The notes under the pieces are model-generated. The model was not told the origin of the DNA, searched no databases, and saw nothing but the letters and a program-made list of their open reading frames with translations. From Lonicera japonica (lineage: Eukaryota; Streptophyta; Magnoliopsida; Dipsacales; Caprifoliaceae): a DNA stretch of 64,000 bases. Every line of letters starts with the position of its first letter. Position 1 is the first letter of the stretch. This document shows, piece by piece, positions 11,276 through 22,985 of the stretch. The DNA lies in NCBI GenBank assembly GCA_021464415.1, contig CM038469.1, positions 14,920,501 to 14,984,500 of the forward strand, in the 5' to 3' direction. The position numbers and the translations under genes are program-made.

Positions 11276-13480
11276 CCCAAATGGAGATTTGAGCTTGCTT
11301 TTTCTTCAGAAGTTCAACAACTCGGCTCTTTCCGGGCTGAGCTGCTTCCTTCTTGCCTTATTTTTTCCCCTTTTTCTGGGTTTGATAAACCTTCCCTGAT
11401 CGGGTGAGCTGTTGTATCCATTTAGCCAAATTTTCCTTCTCGGCCATATTAGATTATGCAGCTATCTTTGACAAGTCAAAGCTGATCGTATCAACGTGTG
11501 CTCGAGTGATCTTTCTTGAGATGGACCACTTCCTACTGGGTGCATCTTGCCCAATCTTCACTTTTCTTTCCTGGTAACCCAAACCTTGCCGGTGTAGTTG
11601 GGTTTTGACAACAATGGGTTCAGCCATGCCCTGATTATTCTTGCCCAACCCCTATCTGGGCAATATTTTCATTTCTTGCATCCATTTGCTAACGCGAGAA
11701 TCATACACTGGTTTCTTCAAAACTTGCGGAGTTTCTTTCATCATATCTCAGAACATGATTTCTAAGTTTTCTTCCTCTTCCTTTACTTAGCCCCGACCTA
11801 TACGGCCTTCAACATGGTAAATTATTACAGCATTTCCTTCGTTCTCCCTTACTAGCTTAATCAAGGAGATGGGATTGCATTCTTCTTTTTCAACTAATAT
11901 GGCATTGATGACCCCTCCATGGTTAGGGAGAGAATTCTTCACAACATTTGGTAGCTCTGGGTCAGGGATTCTTCCCGACTCGATTAGATCATGTATGGTG
12001 TGTCTTAGGACCATACATCGGTTAGTGCTGTGTCCTAGGCCTTGGTGATATTTCCAACATTCGTTGACTCTCCAACCATTAGGAAGTAGGTCAGGGGGAG
12101 CCCAGGGGATCAGTGGTCGTATGATTCCACTTTTTTGTAGTGCGGCCAGGGTGGTTTTGCTTAGTGAGGCTGGCAGTCGTGCGAAATATCGGTCCTTGTT
12201 TTTTCTACCGGACCCTTGGCCTTGGGCAGGTTCCTGTTCTCGTGGATACTGGAAATTACTTCTCTGATAAGACCCCGGATTCTACTGAGACCACACTTGA
12301 TTAATGGCAAAAGCATTTTTCTTGTACTGAGACGAGGCTTTCTTAACCTCAGCGGCCTTTGCTAGTACTTCCTCAGTTTTGTTGGCCACATGCATCAAAG
12401 TTTTGTATTTTTTGAAGTATTGTCGCCCCATGCCATTTTTTTTTTCGGGCTTGAAATTTTTGACTATCAACCCTAATTGCTCTTTCTCAGGGACCCGATC
12501 GATCATTTAGGATGCTAACTCTCTCCATCATGTGATAAAATCACTGACACTTTTGATTTTCTGCTGATTAGCCATTTCAAGATGTTTACGAGTAACCTTC
12601 AGTTCTTCATTTGACTTGTAGTGCTCCATGAATTCCTTAACTATACTCTTCCAATCGGCTACCCTATGTTTTTCCAACCCCAGAAACCAACTGTGTGCAG
12701 GCCCTGTTAAAGTCTGATGAAAACCCTGGGCTAAGTGAGCCTCGTTCAACCCATACAATTGCATAGTACCAACATAGGCCTTAGGACGTAGATGTGGTGG
12801 ACTGTTTCCCGAGAATTTTTCCATGTTGGGAAGTTTAAAGCCTACTGACAACCTGGCTTTGGGGAAGAGAGACAGGTTTTGGAGATCGGCCACGTCATCT
12901 GATTTACCAGTCACATTTTGATTTAATGCTTTCACTTGTTCTTTCAATCGGGTGATGGCCTCATTTTTTTTGGTTTGTTCGACTACTGACTCAGCATACT
13001 ATCCCATATATGGATCTGGTTCGTGCCCTTCAAATAGTGGATTATGATGCTGTCGGGGTTGATTGTGTTCAGGATGAAGCCACATATTAATGGCATCTAG
13101 TGCTGGCGGGCCTTGGTGAGGTGGAGGAATGGGTAGTACATTTTGTTGGGGTAGAATATTCTGCTGAGGTGAGGGAATTGGTTGGCCTCGGCCTTGATTG
13201 TGAGTTGGATTAGGGTTCAGTGGATTTGGTTCGGCAGGTGCCCGGGTTGCAAGTAAGGTATCTAGACGGGCCTGAGTGGTTCTCTGCAAATTGGCCATGG
13301 TGTTCATAGATTGGACCATACCTTGTATCATTTAGTACAGTTGTTCTGGAGATAAGGCTTCGGGGTTGATTGGTAAAACGGGACCGGGCGGCGGATTCGC
13401 TACCTGATGTTGACCATCAGTATCATTACCCTTCCTTCGTTATCCTCGACCTGGTCATTGTGAAATTGAGAGCAAGTCGT
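11276..13480 (-). pseudogene. Tat-type gypsy gag, broken
   Basis: A Pro/Gln-rich N-terminal part (13331-12999) precedes the retrotransposon gag domain (12947-12528), which contains MEKFSGNSPPHLRPKAYV and GLNEAHLAQGFHQTLTGPA and the usual WFLGLE. A zinc-knuckle-like remnant, CWKYHQGLGHSTNRC, lies near 12012-12060. A second G-patch-like stretch, GLGKNNQGMAEP, lies near 11620-11655. In-frame stops at 12999, 12528, 12282 and elsewhere are mostly of the CAG, CAA or CGA to stop type. The strand and order match the 5' LTR at 14666-16648. Confidence 0.8.
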
Positions 13481-14646
13481 GGCAGAATTATGAGAGGTGA
13501 GTCCGGTCTAGTAAGTTTACCTGTATGATCCCTACCAGCCTAACCGGCCAATGTGTTTCGGTACGAAAACCTGATAGTAATGGAAAAAATCGGGACGAAA
13601 GGGTGGTGTGACTTTTTTAGATAAATGATACTTTCTGCCAATTGATTGCGTAATTCTTGGAAAAGAGTATGACCATGAAATGCAAATCGAAAATCACTTT
13701 TTGGTGTTCAAATGAAAACAGACCATCAGTAATAACTTGAGAGCCCAGTGGACAGGTTTAGGGTAAGAATATACATTCCGGGGTGCCCTTATAACCTTCT
13801 GATTTTTGAAAATTAATTTAGAAAACTCGTTTTTGAAAAATGCATGACTCGTTTTTCGAAAAACATTTTTGAAAACATTTTTTAAAAATCGGGAAGTTCT
13901 TTCCTCTTAGAGTTGCTTTTTATGGAAGTAGTGACATGAAAATTCTCATTAATGATTATTAGTGAGGAATTTCTACGGGCGGGGTTGGACAGCCACTAGT
14001 CGTACTTGCCAAGTCAAGAGTTGGTATGCATGACAAGGCTTTTTGTTCACTAATCTCAAGACTGACGGTAAAAAAAACATGCAAAAATTCAAGTGTACTA
14101 GGTTGACGTATCCTATATACAAGCGGGTTTGATGGGTAAGGTTTAGGCTCCCTCCTATTTGGCTAGGTCTTGCTATATACCCCAAGGGCGAGTACGTGCA
14201 AGGACCTTTTGATATACGTCCCGGGTACGTGAGTGTTCTCGTTACTCGACATACCTCGGTTGGTACTTGGCCAAGGATAGTGGAAATAAGAGCTTTCGGT
14301 TTATGTTGACCCAGATGAGCCAACTCCCTACTTAATAAGCAGTATTTTCGGGTTGAATTAGGTAATTTCACACTCGCGATAATGCATGATGATAGTGCAT
14401 GCGTGTAAAATAATAATTATGGAGGTATATTATGATGAGCGCTTTAAGATTTGTTCGAGTACTTTCAAATTTTAATTATGAAAAGATTTTCCTCAAACAA
14501 TAATTAGTAAGCAAAAGGGAATCAGGATATCTGCCTAGATCGCATCTATGTTATCTTAAAACTAAGGCCGAAAAGAAAGGCATGCAAACAGGAACGTTTA
14601 TCCACGCATATTCTACTCTTGTTTAGAGTCTAATCCTCTTAAAATA
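13481..14646 (-). other. Tat element untranslated leader
   Basis: The 1.2 kb between gag and the primer binding site holds no recognisable domain. A 132-codon open frame at 13973-14371 on the minus strand shows no family resemblance I can name and starts without supporting signals. Long leaders are usual in this lineage. Confidence 0.5.
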
Positions 14647-14664
14647 TCCCCAACAGAGTTGCCA
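14647..14664 (-). other. Tat element primer binding site
   Basis: On the minus strand TGGCAACTCTGTTGGGGA follows one base after the LTR end. It resembles the TGGCGACTCxGxTGGGGA sites of Tat/Ogre-type elements, with small changes. Confidence 0.7.
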
Positions 14665-14665
14665 C

Positions 14666-16648
14666 TGTGAGAACCCGCTCTTTCGACACCCGGCCCCCGT
14701 GGCGGCTATTCCCCCGGTTTCCTGGTTTAAAATTTAAAAAATGGTTCGTTTTATTATAGAGAAAGAGGTGATGGTTTGCAAAGGAATCAGAGTCGCCAGT
14801 TTGTTTTACTAAACAAACAAAAGTCTGTATAAAAGAGGAACATTTATGGATTAAACGCCCTCTTAAACACAATTAATACGAAACCAGTTGATTCAAAGGG
14901 TTCGGGAATTAAGTTATGAATTGGGAAGGTGTTAGGCACCCCAATTCTCCCTTTCGATCTCTAAGTAAGATATGTGTGGAATTATAATCGAACGTTTGCA
15001 TGTTAATTAATGTTATTGCATATCGGTCCATAGTTTTAGGAAAAACGGGATTTTGGGGTGGGGATGAAAACCATGTTCTTCTTATTTCGCCCTTCAATTT
15101 TAGAAATTAGTGTGTGTGTGTGTGTGATTTGAAAGATTATTTTGATAATGATAAATAGCAAAACAAGTGCTTTTGGAAAGATTTAGGGCTTTTTAGAAGC
15201 TAATTCGATTTGGAATCGGATATCTGGCAATCCTCGAGATTCGTTCGTCAATAGTGTACCACAGTTTAATAATTTAAATCGGTATTAACAAATTGAATAC
15301 TCTCATATTGGATATTTAGGTAAGTACCGCGATTTATAGATTAAATCGAATACAAACTTATATTGATTCCTTCGTAAACTAAGACTGATAAAATCAGAAT
15401 TTTGTGAAATTAACTGATAAAAATATGTTTAGAAAATGGTTTCAGCTCATTCTACGCCTTTGGTTTTGAAAACGAGGTTTAAATATGAATCCGGACTGAT
15501 TTTGAGATAAACAACAATTTTTGCATGCGATTGATCAATTATAACTGATAAAATAAAGACAGATAAAAAAATTAAAGTCGAATAAAAAATACCTGAGAGC
15601 CTCAAAAATAGTATAATGCTATTTTATAGCATTGTTCCCGAAGTCCCAGAGCTGACTGATGCTTTAAATGGGGTCAGTGCGGGTGTATTTATAGCTGTAG
15701 AATAATTAATGGGCTAGAAGTATTTGTCTGCGGACAAGGGGCGTGTCCGCGGTCAAACCCCTGATTTAAACGTGTGACATTTTTTTTGTAATTCTGGCCA
15801 AAATAAATTTCCGATTAATCTGATTTTTAACATGTTATTACCCATGTTAATACCTACTTACCGTCCAAATTTCAGAATTTTTGGACATTGGGAAGGCCTC
15901 CGTTTTATTTTCCAAGCCGAATTCCAGGTTTTCCCAATTTTTGACCATTGGATCGAGCTGATTTTTTAATATGTTATTCCCAGTAACATTTCCTAGCTCT
16001 CCACAAAATTTCATGATTTTTGGAAGTCGAGAAGTATCAAAACGAGAAAAAACGAAAAATTTGCTCGGAGGGGTTTGTCTGCAGACACAAGCCCCAAAGG
16101 CTTGTGTCCCCACGACACACACCTTTGTGTGTCGTGGGGAGACACCCCTGGGGGTGTGTCCGTACGCGATTTTTTAAATTCCCGGCAAACTGCTTATTGG
16201 ATCGATTTGATTTTTTAGTATGTTGTTCCCCACTATATACCCTGTCTACTAACCAAATTTTAGCTCATTTGGACTTCTTAAAGGTCATCTGTTGATTACC
16301 CGAAGTAAACTTTCAATTTTTTGAGTTCCCGAAGTTCTAGCCTTCGGATTGAGTTGATTTTTGAGTATGTTGCTCCTTGTGGAAATGTCTAATAACCCTA
16401 AAATTTTGAGGATGATCAGAAATGTGGAACTCTCCTTTCACAAATTTCTAGGATTTTTTATGGTTTTCAGTTCCGGCGGCTTCCGATAATTCTCGTAACT
16501 TCTCATCCAGGTGTCCTTTCGGCTTTCTTCTTTGACCTGTATCACATGTATATGGTATGTATGCATTTAGGAATGCTTGTGCATGTGTGTGTGCTCATTT
16601 TCTTAGAGTTCGAGATTCTTGCGGGGGTCGTAAAATGAGGTGTTCACA
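14666..16648 (-). repeat. Tat-type Ty3/gypsy 5' LTR, complete
   Basis: On the minus strand it starts TGTGAACACC (complement of 16639-16648) and ends GGTTCTCACA next to the primer binding site, 1983 bases in all. The section complementary to 14790-14960 matches the LTR pieces at 305-554 and 18150-18413. A cluster of three perfect or near-perfect hairpins lies at 16084-16157. The 3' LTR of this element is not in the window. Confidence 0.8.
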
Positions 16649-16839
16649 TCATGTAATGTTTTAGTTGTTACAGGGCGGATTTCTTAGTGTTTTTGCATAC
16701 TTCATGCCAAAATTTTGTTAGATTTCCCAACTTTTGTGCATATTATTGGTTCAAATCACTTGTTTATCTGCTGTTAATTTAATGTAGCATCCATTAACAC
16801 CTGCTTAATTAGGCGGGTTTTTACATTTTCCATATCCCC
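16649..16839. other. Short stretch without recognised features
   Basis: Flank of the Tat element. I see no gene or repeat boundary that I can support. Confidence 0.4.
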
Positions 16840-17400
16840 GTGTTAGTGCTGAATCGTATCGGATACCGACATTCGTATCCCTGCTTTTTAGGATGTTACT
16901 TTTTTTTTGGAAAACACGCCGTATTTTTCATCTTCTGCTCCCGACAGTCAGGGGAGGATGACAAATGGTTAATCTATACGATCATTTCTTCTTAACCTCT
17001 CACTGAACCAAATCCTGTCAAGCTTCCCATTTATTAGGTTTACTCCAGATGACGTCACCCTCCAAATTTGTGTCCTGCCTCAGCTCCAGCCTCAAGTAAT
17101 GATCTTCCTAATGCTTTACGCAAACGTGAACATTAATGTAATTATCTCGTTTTTTCTTGTGTCTCTTGTAATCATTTGTCTCATTCTTCTCATTCATTTA
17201 TTGTATCTCTCGATTCAATATATATTCCCAAAACTGTTCATGAAGCCATATCTTATCCTAGATGGCATAATACAATGATATAGGAGATGAATGCTTTAGA
17301 CAACAATGGTACTTTGAACTTGGTGATTTACCTTTAGGAAAATAGGCTATTGGATGCAAATGGGTATTCACTGTTAAGGTCAATCTTGATTTACCTAGTT
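16840..17400 (+). pseudogene. Decayed Ty1/copia pol fragment (end of integrase to start of reverse transcriptase)
   Basis: With frame changes the plus strand reads DVTFF, then ENTPYFSSSAP near 16910-16950, ASSNDLPNALRKR near 17085-17125, and HEAISYPRWHNTM followed by EMNALDNNGT near 17250-17315, ending in IGCKWVFTV near 17350. These match, in order, the conserved segments of copia polyproteins just before and at the start of reverse transcriptase. The lineage differs from the Sirevirus copies in this window. It is a short, old relic with many stops. Confidence 0.7.
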
Positions 17401-18079
17401 GTAATCTTTTTTCTTGCTCTCCAAACATTTTTCAACTATAAATAAACCCTCCTCCATTATATTTTCCATCAACAATCAAAGAGATTTCATGGTACACACT
17501 AATAGACCTTTTTTCTCTCCCTCTAAGAAGACTCATGTATAATTTTCTCTCTCTTCTTTTATTTATTTGCCAGTCTTATAATTCATACTCTTGTCTGCAT
17601 AATTTCTATCACTTGATAGCTTTTCAAAACCTTTTTTTTCAAATTGTTTTTCAAAACCAAAAGCGTATAACAAACCCTAATTTAATTCCAAAAATGTATT
17701 ATTACTTTTTTACTTTTTTAAAAGCCCAGATTAGCGGCATTGTTATATGAAGGAATTGATAATCGCTATATATCCAATCTAACTCATAGATTACGATGTA
17801 TATGTAATAAATACTCGATTATGAGAGCACTATCGCCATCTATACCGGTTTAATCAATAGACTATGGTACACGATCGGTCAAGTCACCTCATATTATATC
17901 AAATGTAAGATTCCACATCGAATCAGTTTCCGAAAAGCCCAATGTTTTACAAAATCACATATTTCATTGCATCTACTATTATCAAACTCTCTTTTTTAAA
18001 TCACATACACACTTATTTTCAAAATTATGGGCAAACTAGGAAACATGTCTTTTTCATCCCATTCCTAAAATTTTGATTT
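17401..18079. other. No recognised gene
   Basis: AT-rich sequence with short shadow ORFs only. Part of it may belong to the Tat-like LTR fragment that follows. Confidence 0.4.
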
Positions 18080-18413
18080 CTAAAGCAAGTACGGAAAGCT
18101 GTAAAGTAATAGCAATAGCATGCAAGAACTGAATTATAATATGAGCATATCCTACTTAAGAGACCGAAAGGACGAATTGGGTGCCTAGCACCTTCCCAAT
18201 TCGTAACTTAATCCCCGAACCTTCGAATCAACTGGTTTCGCATACATTGTATATAAGAGGATATTTAGTCTATAAATACGTCTCTTTTACACAATTTTTT
18301 TTGTTTGTTTAGTAAAACAAATTGGCAGACTCTTATTCTTTTTAAAATCGATTTTCAAAGCAAGACGGAATCGCCTCCCACAAGGACTCAGGCATCGAGA
18401 ACGCGAATTCTCA
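18080..18413 (+). repeat. Tat-like LTR fragment
   Basis: It contains the shared block gaattgggtgcctagcacc at 18175-18193, the stretch gtttgtttagtaaaacaaat near 18303-18322, and an end in AATTCTCA near 18413. It matches the other two Tat-like LTR pieces in the window. The upstream limit is uncertain. Confidence 0.6.
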
Positions 18414-18652
18414 GAACCTCCAATAACAAAAAGAGAAACTATACATTTTATTTTATATACCTAAAGTTACAAGAAACCTATTTTCCTTTTGTAATTTTTA
18501 ATTTCCTTTACTTTGTGACATCTTCAGTAAATGTGTATCCCCAAATTATTACCTGTTAGTCCTTTTGTATAAAACTATTATTTACAAACTAGTTTGCTTA
18601 AAAAAAGTTGATTGTGCACTGCAAATGAATATATATATATATATATATATAA

Positions 18653-18872
18653 GAATGAGTGACATATAATGAACAAGAATATATTCATATATATATGTAC
18701 ACGGAAATTTTCAAATGCAAATCGATCCATACGGACCAGGCCTTTTTACGACGTTTTTTGGTAGTAAAAACATCGGGAATATTTTTACGACAAAAAAACC
18801 CATCGTAAAAAAGTTTGGTCCGTACGAACTAGTTCATACTAAAAACGAACTATATATATATGTCACTCATTC
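18653..18872. mobile_element. MITE, 220 bp, 16-bp terminal inverted repeats
   Basis: GAATGAGTGACATATA at 18653-18668 is repeated as its perfect reverse complement at 18857-18872. Inside lies a second inverted pair (TTTTTACGA type arms near 18745 and 18810) and a CCATACGGACCA/TGGTCCGTACG pair, so the whole can fold back. There is no coding capacity. A related hairpin lies at 22600-22720. The superfamily is not clear from the ends. Confidence 0.7.
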
Positions 18873-19080
18873 ATGATATATGTTAGATGTCACCTCTGAA
18901 TATATATATTGGTCTAATGTATTTCATTCCTCATGCCCAATAAAATGTTATGTCCAACTGGGTCAATATTATCTTAAAAAAATTTAAATTCTTAATTAAA
19001 ACTAGCTAGGGCTGCCTGGCTATGTATTTAAAATAGTGTTAAAGTAGTCACAGCAAAGTAAAGAGCAAACACGTTAATTA

Positions 19081-20136
19081 TAAGGGTGGATTTTTATACC
19101 ATTATTACCATATCAACCCGTATCATACCATACAATTATCAAAATGTACCGAATTTTGGTAATGGCTAAGTATTATACCGTACCAAAATAATATGGTGCA
19201 GTACTGGTACTAAAAATCAATATCGATGGTATATCAAACCATACTAAAATTTTGGTACGTACCATGGTATACCATACCATACCGTATCGTACCATACCAA
19301 TTGTACCATTAATACGAAATAATATTTTGTTTAGATTTTAGTACCAAATACCAAAATAATACTAATATACCATAATATTTACCAATAACATTTAAATCAA
19401 GAGTCCAGATTTGAGCTAACTAAGGTTTCACTTTCACACTATCTTAAAGTTCATCGTCTCACTCAAAAACACGTCGCCATATCTTTCTCTTTCACACCTT
19501 TTCCTTTATTATTCTCTTTAGATCTGAAATCGCCAAATACCTATGCGGCACTACCACCCCCACCACCATTATATACAATATCTATTTTTAATCACTTCAT
19601 CTACCTCTGCCTTTTCCAATTTTACTGGACATATTTCAATCCGTTTGAAGTTAATTTCTTATCTCTCTCTCTCTCTCTCTCTCTTTTATATCCACCTATC
19701 ATTTAGGTTCCTTTAATTAATCAAAGGCTAATCCTATTAAACTTTAAATATCAAATATTTATCATTATTTTTTTAATCGTGTTAAACTTCAATCATTCGG
19801 TTTCCAAGTATTTGATAGATGTGTATGTGTTAATTATAATTTATGATGCAATAATATTTGTACATGGTTTAGTGTTTTTGGAACAATTGATTGCAAAAAC
19901 TTAATTAAAGGTAAGAAAAAATAAATTAATTGTTTTGTTTTAGCAAAAAATGCTTATTTTTGATCGTCCACTTTCAGTTTTATTTTTAGAATTGATTTTT
20001 TGGTAATATATCGTACCACACTATACCATACCAATATTTTGGTCAATAGTAATGAATTTTGGCGTACCAAATTTTTAATACGGTACACAGTATACTCGGT
20101 ATGATATGATATGGTATTGTACCAAAGCCACCCCTA
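19081..20136. mobile_element. hAT-like non-autonomous element, 1.06 kb
   Basis: The ends TAAGGGTGG (19081-19089) and CCACCCCTA (20128-20136) form a short inverted repeat of the TAGGGGTG type common in plant hAT elements. Flanking octamers GTTAATTA and GGCAATTA match at 6 of 8 positions, as an aged 8-bp duplication would. Both subterminal zones are filled with GGTAC and ACCATACC motifs in both orientations (19100-19300 and 20005-20120). The centre includes a (TC)n tract at 19658-19684. No transposase is present. Confidence 0.6.
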
Positions 20137-20155
20137 GGCAATTATTTATATGCAA

Positions 20156-21368
20156 GGGCGGTGTTATTTACACCACCCATTTCTGTCACAAACACCACCA
20201 TCCAAAATTTAACTAAAAACACATTTTAACACTACCTTATTTATCACAAACACTCCCTTCCATTACTTGATGTTAGGTGAGTTTATATAAGTGCACTCAC
20301 CTCTCATTAGGCGAGCTTTATTTGAAAAACATTCAAGTCATTCATTGCTTGATGTTAGGTGAGTTATTATAAACAAACTCTCCTCCAATAAAACGAGTGT
20401 GTGTATCTGCACTCATCTCTCATTAGGCGAGTCTTAGGGGTATTAGTAATAAAAAATTTACCTTTAGGGCTTGTTTGGTTCGAGCTTTAGGAATTGAATT
20501 GGCATTCTAGATGCCAGGAAACCTTTATTCCTGACATCCTTTATTGGATTCCATTAATGCTCGTTTGGTTGGAGTTTTAGGAATGAACTCGGTAATTTTT
20601 TTTTTATTTTCTGGAATTTTTTTCCATTTACTGGGAAAAATATTTTTTTTTTTCATTTTTTGGGGAAAAATAAATTTTTTCATTTGTTGGGAATTTTTTT
20701 TTCCACTTTCTAGGGAAAAAATAATATTTTTAATTTTTTGGGAATTTTTTTTTTTTATTTTCTGCGGAAATTTTTTTTTTCTTTCACTTTCTGGGAAAAA
20801 ATAATATTTTAAATTTTCTGGGATTTTTTTTTTCATTTTCTGGAAATTTTTTTTTTCCCACTTTCTGGGGAAAAAATAATATTTTTAATTTTCTGGGAAT
20901 TTTTTTTTTCATTTTATGGAAAAAATTAATTTTTTTCACTTTCTGGGGAAAAAAAATATTTTTAATTTTCTGGGAAAAAATAAATTTTTTTCATTTTTTG
21001 GGAAAAAATATTTTTTTTCATTTTCTGGGAAAAAATATTTTTTTTTCACTTTCTGGAAATTTTTTTTTTCATTTTCTGGGATTTTTTTTTTTTTTCATTT
21101 TCTGGAAAAAAAAACAGCTTTTGGACAAAAAAAAAAGGATTCCTCAAATTGGGAATCCAAGATTCCTCCCAATTTATAAAGGAATAGATTTTGGCAAAAT
21201 GGGGGAATTTAGGATTCATAGGAATCCTAAATTCCTACCTAAAACTCCAACCAAACAAAATAATTCTCATGGAATGGAATTTAAGATTTCAAGAATCCTC
21301 AAAAGTTCGAACCAAACGAGCCCTTAGGGTATTTGTGAAAGAAATGGCAGGTGTAAATAACACCGCCC
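20156..21368. mobile_element. hAT-type MITE with perfect 8-bp target duplication, interrupted
   Basis: ATATGCAA occurs at 20148-20155 and 21369-21376. Inside are inverted ends starting GGGCGGTGTTATTTACACC and extending about 38 bases with few mismatches. An 8-bp duplication points to hAT. The inner sequence has two copies of a TTGATGTTAGGTGAG block near 20265 and 20350. The element was about 350 bp before a second MITE inserted at 20467-21323. A partial relative lies at 33393-33560. Confidence 0.85.
20467..21323. mobile_element. PIF/Harbinger-like MITE, copy 1, nested
   Basis: Inverted ends GGGCTTGTTTGGTTCGA and (reverse complement of 21306-21323) GGGCTCGTTTGGTTCGA are flanked by TTA on both sides (20464-20466, 21324-21326), the 3-bp duplication typical of PIF/Harbinger. 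A second, inner pair of similar ends (GTTTGGTTGGAGTTTTAGG near 20563; CTAAAACTCCAACCAAAC near 21240) lies inside. The middle (20590-21120) is a degenerate array of T-runs, A-runs and TTTTCTGGG units without coding potential. Confidence 0.8.
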
Positions 21369-21376
21369 ATATGCAA

Positions 21377-22286
21377 AGTATTTTTGGGCGTTAGTGTTCA
21401 TTTATTTTGAATTTTTCTTTTAATATACAAAATTTGCAGAATTAAGTAGAATGACTTTATCAAACAAATAGAAAATTAAGCAAAATTCAATTTAGAGAAA
21501 TTTCATATCCAATCAAATCCAATAGAATAGGAAATTAAGCAGAATTAAGTTTAGAGAAATATAAACAACTACTTTAATCTACTTCCTCCGTCCCTAAATG
21601 CAGTTTCCATATCCATGCCTTAGAACCAAATGCTAGATAGGCTTTAGGTTACTATCTACATGATACCCACAATATAGAGTGCAAATTTTGAACTAATAAA
21701 GCTTGATATTTCCTTAAACCAAGTCATAATCAAAGAAAATTCTAAAGTAAAGGAAGAATACCTTGATAGTCAACAAATCAAAGAGCTAAATCAATGATAT
21801 TTGACTCGATCAAACAAGGGAGAAACCTAGGGTTCTTCGCATATGAGGTAGATCTGGGGTTTTTGAGAGGAAGTTTTAAATTTGGGGGAACCAATGAGAA
21901 AATGAGCTGAGTAAATGATACCTATGAATTTGATCTATCCATATGATGTGAGCCATGAAATTGATTTCAGATGAATGTTACGAAAACTCCTGTAGCAAAA
22001 ATTATTGAAAATGAGACCAGCGTACAATATTTGAAAATAAAGATTTTCTTAATATCCCCATGAAATTGTTATAAACGGAGTCATGGACCAAAACGGAGTT
22101 CACCATGGTTTCAGCCCGAATCTGAAACAATTTGTAGAAACTATGAGTGGGCTACTCAAATTAACCCTTTTGGCTAGAAAAAACACGTGTCTTGGCCATT
22201 AACTGTGATCCTTGTAATGAATTTTCCTGTAACTATTTTATTAATTTGGTGTAGTGCTTTCTTTCTCCGGAATGCTTCCACTCATA
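21377..22286. other. Intergenic sequence without gene
   Basis: I find no ORF with protein-like composition. A Stowaway-like end (CTTCCTCCGTCCCTAAATG near 21584) has no visible partner. Confidence 0.4.
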
Positions 22287-22435
22287 CTCCATCTTAGGAT
22301 GTAATAGCTGTAAATTGGAGTTGAAATAGGAAAGAGTATCTTAATAATTTTAAAATTTTAACTCCATTGTAAGATGTAATAACCGTAAATTGGAATTGAA
22401 ATAGGAAAGGGTATTTTAATAATTTAAAAATTTTT
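22287..22435. repeat. Tandem duplication, two units of about 75 bp
   Basis: The unit starting ctccatcttaggatgtaata at 22287 is repeated from 22362 with a handful of substitutions. Confidence 0.75.
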
Positions 22436-22595
22436 AATATGAAAATTCGAATATACTCACGACGAACAAAAAAGTGTTTAATATCTTTTAAGTGAGTTAC
22501 TTTATGTGCAAACTCTGAATCCATTACTCCCTTGTCACAAGATTCGGATTTTAATCAATGAATGAAACCAACAAATAAAATAATATATATATATA

Positions 22596-22740
22596 TGAAA
22601 AATTTTAAGGGCGAATTGACCTGTATAGAGTAAGTTTTTTTTTACGATGTTCAATGTATTTTACGACAAAAATATCATAAAAAAGATGGATCCATACGAA
22701 CCGGTCCGTACCGGCACAGACTCTATTTGTACTGAAATTA
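22596..22740. mobile_element. MITE-like hairpin related to 18653-18872
   Basis: The arms TTTTTTACGATGTT (near 22637) and AATATCATAAAAAA (near 22672) are inverted, and GGTCCGTAC and CCATACGAAC occur as in the 18653-18872 MITE. The outer ends are not clear. It lies immediately upstream of the probable TATA box of the aspartic protease gene. Confidence 0.5.
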
Positions 22741-22750
22741 TAAAGCAAAA

Positions 22751-22758
22751 TATAAATA
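22751..22758 (+). promoter_or_regulatory. Probable TATA box of the aspartic protease gene
   Basis: TATAAATA lies 228 bases before the ATG. A start some 30 bases further would give a 5' untranslated leader of about 200 bases that contains a (GA)n tract at 22867-22880. There is no direct evidence of transcription. Confidence 0.4.
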
Positions 22759-22985
22759 AAAATATAAAAGAAAGAAAAAATATATATCGAAGCAAGTTCG
22801 TTGTCAGGGAACGTTGGGAAGTCTTTCGTTAGGCCTCCCCTCTTTTCTCTCTCCAAAATTTTCTTGAGAGAGAGAGAGAAAGAGTCACCATTTCTCTTCT
22901 TCTTTCGTTCCCGAGATCTCCCCCTTTTTATTCGCCTGAATCAGATCATCATTATATCAGATCGCCGGAGCCAATCACTGGATCA

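Noticed and set aside
13973..14371. 132-codon ORF in the Tat leader as a separate gene
   Set aside because: No family resemblance, and it lies between the primer binding site and gag, where length alone makes chance ORFs likely.
20525..21327. Long ORFs rich in Phe, Lys and Ile on both strands
   Set aside because: They are translations of the A/T homopolymer array of a MITE; the same artefact appears at 30938-31753.
21584..21605. Stowaway-like terminal sequence CTTCCTCCGTCCC
   Set aside because: No inverted partner or TA duplication is visible nearby.
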